Shown: positions 60,101-64,000 of the stretch, one piece after another
How the letters are laid out: every line of letters begins with the position of its first letter
How positions within the stretch are numbered: position 1 is the stretch's first letter
Source of the DNA: Rhynochetos jubatus
Lineage: Eukaryota > Chordata > Aves > Eurypygiformes > Rhynochetidae
DNA: 64,000 nucleotides
Assembly (NCBI GenBank): GCA_027574665.1
Contig: CM050651.1
Coordinates: forward strand, 9,053,501 to 9,117,500
Direction of reading: 5' to 3'
Made by a program: the position numbers and the translations under genes
Notes under the pieces: generated by a model
Told to the model about the DNA's origin: nothing
The model's database searches: none
The model's input: the letters and a program-made list of their open reading frames with translations, nothing else

Positions 60101-62668
60101 ATGGCTTTTCAGGCTTAATAAATTTGTTTTGGCACACGCACAGCGGGTTCAATCACGTCACCTACATTTCTTTACACTGATGTGAATAAAAATCAGATAA
60201 GTTCATGTTTTGAGTCTACACTGAAAGAAATCAAACACCTGAAAATGTAACTCTAAAATTAACAATTATCCAGCCTGTTTTTCACTGCTCTCCCTCTTCA
60301 TCATACTTTTCTCCTGCTCTGAAATATCAATCCTTTTTCCCACCCCAATTTGATAGGATGTGTTGCAGTTCTCAAAAAATTAGGGTTTTTAGCTATTGTA
60401 CTTTATAAGGGTAGATATCTTTTAACTTTTATAAAAATACCTTTTTCCTAAAATGTTAGGAAAATGGACTTTGTTCCAAAAAACAGCATGAAGCTCTAAC
60501 GAAAAACAAAGACTAAAGGTTGAACAAGCTATTCCTTCCCTTTTCACCTGTTTGGAAAACACTGACACAAATAGCATCTCCTTCCATTACGTTCCCTTTC
60601 ATCAGACATTTGCATTTGTTGGGCCTGATTTCCCTTAAAAAAAAAAAAAACAACCTTCAGAAATAAATAAAAACAAAGAGGAATTGTCATAAAACACTGG
60701 AGACTTCAGACATAAACTGCTCCTACGTCCAGGACAGAGGATGATGTGCAGGACAATGCCACTATGATCTCTCTCTTAGAAGCAGACTGACTCCCAAGGA
60801 GCTGGATGTGCCAGTTCCCTCCTGTTGGCTCCCAAACAGTTCAGTGGTGTTGGACACCTGAATTTGCAGCCTAGATCGCCCTGCAGAACTGTTTGGAGGG
60901 AAGAGTAAAAGGATAGGGTCTAATCCAAGCAAACCCTCTTATCTTTGCACACAAGAAACCAGTGGGAGTCAGGTATGCTGGGCTTCACCCAGCGTTAACT
61001 ATTCGGCAAACCTGTCCACTCACTGAAGAGAAGCAGACGTACTCAGGAGCAAGTCATCCCACTCCAAACCCGGTACGTAATATAGGTGACTGGAAAAAGA
61101 CACAGGGAACAGTTGTCACTCAGATAACTACATATTTGATGCCTATTTCTTAGTATGATGAATCTCACTCAAACGACGTGGGCTTTAGATGCCATCCAGA
61201 ATGTTCAGAATGCTTGCTTTGGCTGATGCAGTGTCTCCAGGTGCACACTTGTTAAATATACCATAGCCTCTTTTTCCTAGTATAACATATACAATTTTGC
61301 ACATATGCACAGCTTTTATTTCTTACTTGCATCTCTCAGTATTTCCACCTACAGCTACAATCACATTCGATAATACAGGAAGGAAAATATTTGGAGTACA
61401 TATTTCTTTGCTTTTGCAGAAACTGAGAAATAAATACAGATTAAGTATCATTTCATAAATACTTTTAGTGGCTGATCTAATAGCGTCTTTGCTGTTGTCA
61501 CCTGATAGTCTCTAGGTATCTTGACACTGTTGTAGGAAGCAAACAGACCCTGAAGCCCTGCGGCCAAACTACTTTGAACCACGTACTTTGGAAGACGCTG
61601 ACGAGACATATTCTTGTAACTCCAATTATAATGCTACAGACCTCACAGAACCTGAAATAGATCCCACAGAAGCTTTAACAGAAGTCCTTAGGCTTCTGGT
61701 ACATTTGTAAGTCTTTGCTGAAGCGCCGAGGATACGCGGTGCATTGTACGGATATGTACTGGTGCCACAGAGAACAGCCAACCTTAGCGATTCTGCGAAC
61801 AGAGCCTCCCAAACCAAAGACAGTTGTGCTAAGGCTAGAATAAATCAATTCTTTAACTCTGCTGAGAAGTCCAAGTACAATTTTGCCCGATTTGACCCAA
61901 ATACCTGCGCACTGACACTGCTGTGTAGATGTCAAAGAACTCCCTTTCAGAGCTGGAACATCCTCAGATATGTTGGTTTGTACTGCATACAAAAGCCATG
62001 CTCTTTCTCTCAATAAGGTTTTATTCATTCCCCCTGCATATTGTCCCAAGAGCCATGGGGATGGGGAACAAAAACTGTCCTACAGTGTTCTTGCTTTGCA
62101 CTTGTGCTGATGATCCATGTTGCAAAAGGAGCAAAGGTGGAAGAGAACGTTTCCTGCTCAAACACCACCTTTGTCCAAGCTAATGATCCGAATTGCTGTA
62201 GTGCCACCTGCTGATAGTAGTATGGAAATTCAAAACAGTTCCAGATAAAAAAATAGGTAAACTGAAAGAACCATTCATCAGTCTGCCTTGAGATACACTA
62301 CAGAGATAACACTAAGATCCTTATTTCCCATTTAGTTTTCCCTTTTCCTGCTTACACAGCTGAAGACTTCCCAATGTGCTCTTATTGTCCAATTGTGTTA
62401 CTGCTGTAAGAGCATGAAGCTTAAAAAACCCAGAGTGAAAGCACCTGAAAAATTACTCAGAAAGTTTGTATTTTCTAGGCCTCAGAGATGTTCAAAACCC
62501 AAAACATGGGACATTGCTCATACAGTATAACTTGTTCATTTCTGATGGAAGCTTTGTTCTCATATCTCACTTTTCTACATATTTATGTATCCCAGGACTC
62601 CATCACTTCAAGAGTGGTGGAAAAGGTATGAAAGAAAGATGCTGAACAGACTGAATTATCAGAGATAA
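57153..62668 (+). CDS. Unrecognised multi-exon gene directly downstream of IL21 (3' part, seven exons)
   Basis: Seven exons join in compatible phases: 57153-57229, 57783-57849, 58059-58144, 59929-60003, 60956-61072, 61540-61706 and 62596-62668 (TAA 62666-62668). Several borders are excellent, for example acceptors tctctacttactag, tttctatcctgccag and tatttatgtatcccag, and donors GAA|gtgagt and TT|gtaagt. They encode about 219 residues. First comes a basic, helix-like part (VSNFLKKTNKKVSNALKPQK, ARDTIEIFKNRKMRYREE, LHLVLRRKITSL). Then PLSELYYDRLSETLPDQIRD, a Pro/Thr-rich link, an acidic segment (EPRTLEDADETYS, LTEPEIDPTEALTEVLRLL) and the tail QEWWKRYERKMLNRLNYQR. There is no signal peptide or membrane segment. 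The 5' exons are not established: exon one starts in phase 1 without an in-frame ATG. I do not recognise the family. The exon at 57783 may use the second of two AGs, and the exon at 61540 uses the weaker acceptor gaag. Additional phase-0 exons may lie between those listed. Confidence 0.65.
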
Positions 62669-64000
62669 CTTACAGAGGATGAAGGGTTTACATTGCACAT
62701 AAAGTTCTGAAGGAGTAAGAGATGAGGAAGATTGAAAGTATGGCAATATGGAGTCACTCAGAAAACCGAAAGCTATTTTCAACTTAAGACAAATTACCCC
62801 AAATCATGAATAACATGCACAGGTCAAAGCATGCTTCCTATATACAGACATTCTTTGGGTAAGTTAAGGTCTCTTTATTTTCTTTTGGACAAGAGCATCT
62901 TGACTGGGTCTAATGCAGTTCAGATTTCATACCATTAGCTGGCTTATTTTTCCAAAGAATCCCTTTGAAAGTAGAATTGGATCAAATCTGGTTCACAGGT
63001 CATGCCCTTGGTGTTTACCCTGACATCGGCTTGCAGCCCCGCGAAGCAAAGTAGTTTGCGGTGAAGCTGACAAGGACAGCATTGTCCTCGGGCAGTAACG
63101 CTCCCAAGTCGAACAGCATACCCAGACACTAATCTTTAATGAGTACATCCCAAATCCTCTTCTGGAGAAACACTGAGTATGATAAAGATTTATGTGCTGT
63201 GGCAAGAGGATACAGATGGAGTCCTCAAAATTCCAGCTTGATGACAGATAACAATTTATCTGTACCTAGTCAGCTGAGATCATCCAGAACATCTATCATC
63301 TGTATATAGGACTAAGACGACCCTCCTGAATTAGGGGCTTGATAAGGCATGCAGTGAATACGCTCCTGGTTCTTACTGCTGTCACTAAAAGGGAATAAGA
63401 TTCCTACTTCTGAACATACACAGACACCAAAAATTCACTGTACCCTGACTTCAGGCATCTTGCCATCTTTAAGTGCAGCAACCTACTCTGCCATTGCTTG
63501 TTCAAATACAGTAGCATAGTGATGTTTTCCGTTCTCTTTTCTTAATTCCTAACATTTAAGTTACTTTTCTGACTGCTCCCAAGCCACAAGTTGACAATTC
63601 TGTGCAAGTATCAGGTTACCAGAAAGTGTCATTCATGTGTGGTTATGCACAACCTGGATCCCACTGTTGCACATGTAAAGTTAGGATTTCCCACACACAG
63701 ACACAACTTTGCCTCTAACAACACTGAATTTAACCATTCTTTTGTCCAGTCAGTCTTGCAAGGTTTCCCCAGAACTTCTTATCCTCTGCCCTTGTGCTCA
63801 CTGCCTTACCACCACACCAGCAAACTTTCCCAAGGTAACCTCTATTGCATTACAACCAGTTTCATCTTCTGTTTGTTGTATTTCAACCAATTAACTTCCC
63901 ATGCAACAACCCTCCTTTCAAGTCTACTGATGCCTAGAGTCATTATCCTTCAGGAAGACATCAGGAAGGAAGGAATTCAGAAAGACTTTCATTTTTAAGT
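62669..64000. other. No gene seen
   Basis: The sequence after the stop codon of the downstream candidate gene should hold its 3' UTR, but no AATAAA is obvious on the plus strand. The 135-codon open frame at 63591-63998 runs towards the window edge, lacks a good start context and shows no domain. No IL2 exon is recognisable. Confidence 0.45.

Noticed and set aside
62669..64000. IL2 expected to the right of IL21
   Set aside because: No exon with IL-2 features (signal peptide, short exon 2, Cys-bearing exons) was found before the window edge.
1..64000. BBS12 coding exon, tRNA, rRNA, microRNA hairpins, CRISPR arrays, retroviral LTR pairs
   Set aside because: No long single BBS12-type reading frame, no tRNA box sequences, no regularly spaced repeats and no LTR pair with primer site were recognised by eye. 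Structured RNA cannot be excluded without folding software.

Overview
The window looks like nuclear DNA from a bird. Genes are split by GT-AG introns, genes are sparse, and the only recognisable interspersed repeats are fragments of the avian CR1 LINE family, one keeping part of its reverse transcriptase frame. The two recognisable genes are a centrin (3' exons only, 377-1075) and interleukin-21 (complete, 51937-56818), both on the plus strand. Centrin-4 and IL21 are neighbours in the vertebrate KIAA1109-ADAD1-IL2-IL21-CETN4-BBS12-FGF2 block, so the window is read as this locus in reverse orientation. BBS12 is expected beyond the left edge and IL2 beyond the right edge; neither is seen inside.

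Layout. 1-2.8 kb: end of CETN4 and its long 3' UTR. 3.2-3.65 kb: CpG-rich island, a likely promoter. 5.4-8.44 kb: a candidate small plus-strand gene whose reading frame is cut by one TGA. 8.4-25.5 kb: no convincing gene; GC-rich patch at 10.2-11.4 kb, a diverged 95-bp duplicated segment, and a run of 24 C. 25.55-26.59 kb: CR1 with RT remnant. 29.7-39.0 kb: candidate plus-strand coiled-coil exons. 32.7-36.7 kb: weaker candidate minus-strand exons. 39.0-39.6 kb: CR1. 41.3-51.5 kb: scattered candidate minus-strand exons, a CR1 piece and two short tandem duplications. 51.8-57.05 kb: IL21 with TATA box, NFAT-like sites and AU-rich 3' UTR. 57.15-62.67 kb: a chain of seven phase-compatible exons ending in a stop codon. 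I read this as an unrecognised gene lying directly between IL21 and the expected IL2. 62.7-64 kb: nothing recognisable.

How it fits together. IL21 is a T-cell cytokine regulated by inducible promoter sites and mRNA instability elements. CETN4 is a ciliary/centrosomal calcium-binding protein. The unrecognised candidate genes have coiled-coil-like or Tyr/Trp/Pro-rich sequence of the sort common in cilia and sperm-tail proteins, but I could not assign any of them to a named family. All exon models other than CETN4 and IL21 are my own reading of splice signals and open frames. The 57-62 kb gene is the best supported. The others must be treated as hypotheses, because single open exons with good splice sites arise often by chance in 64 kb.
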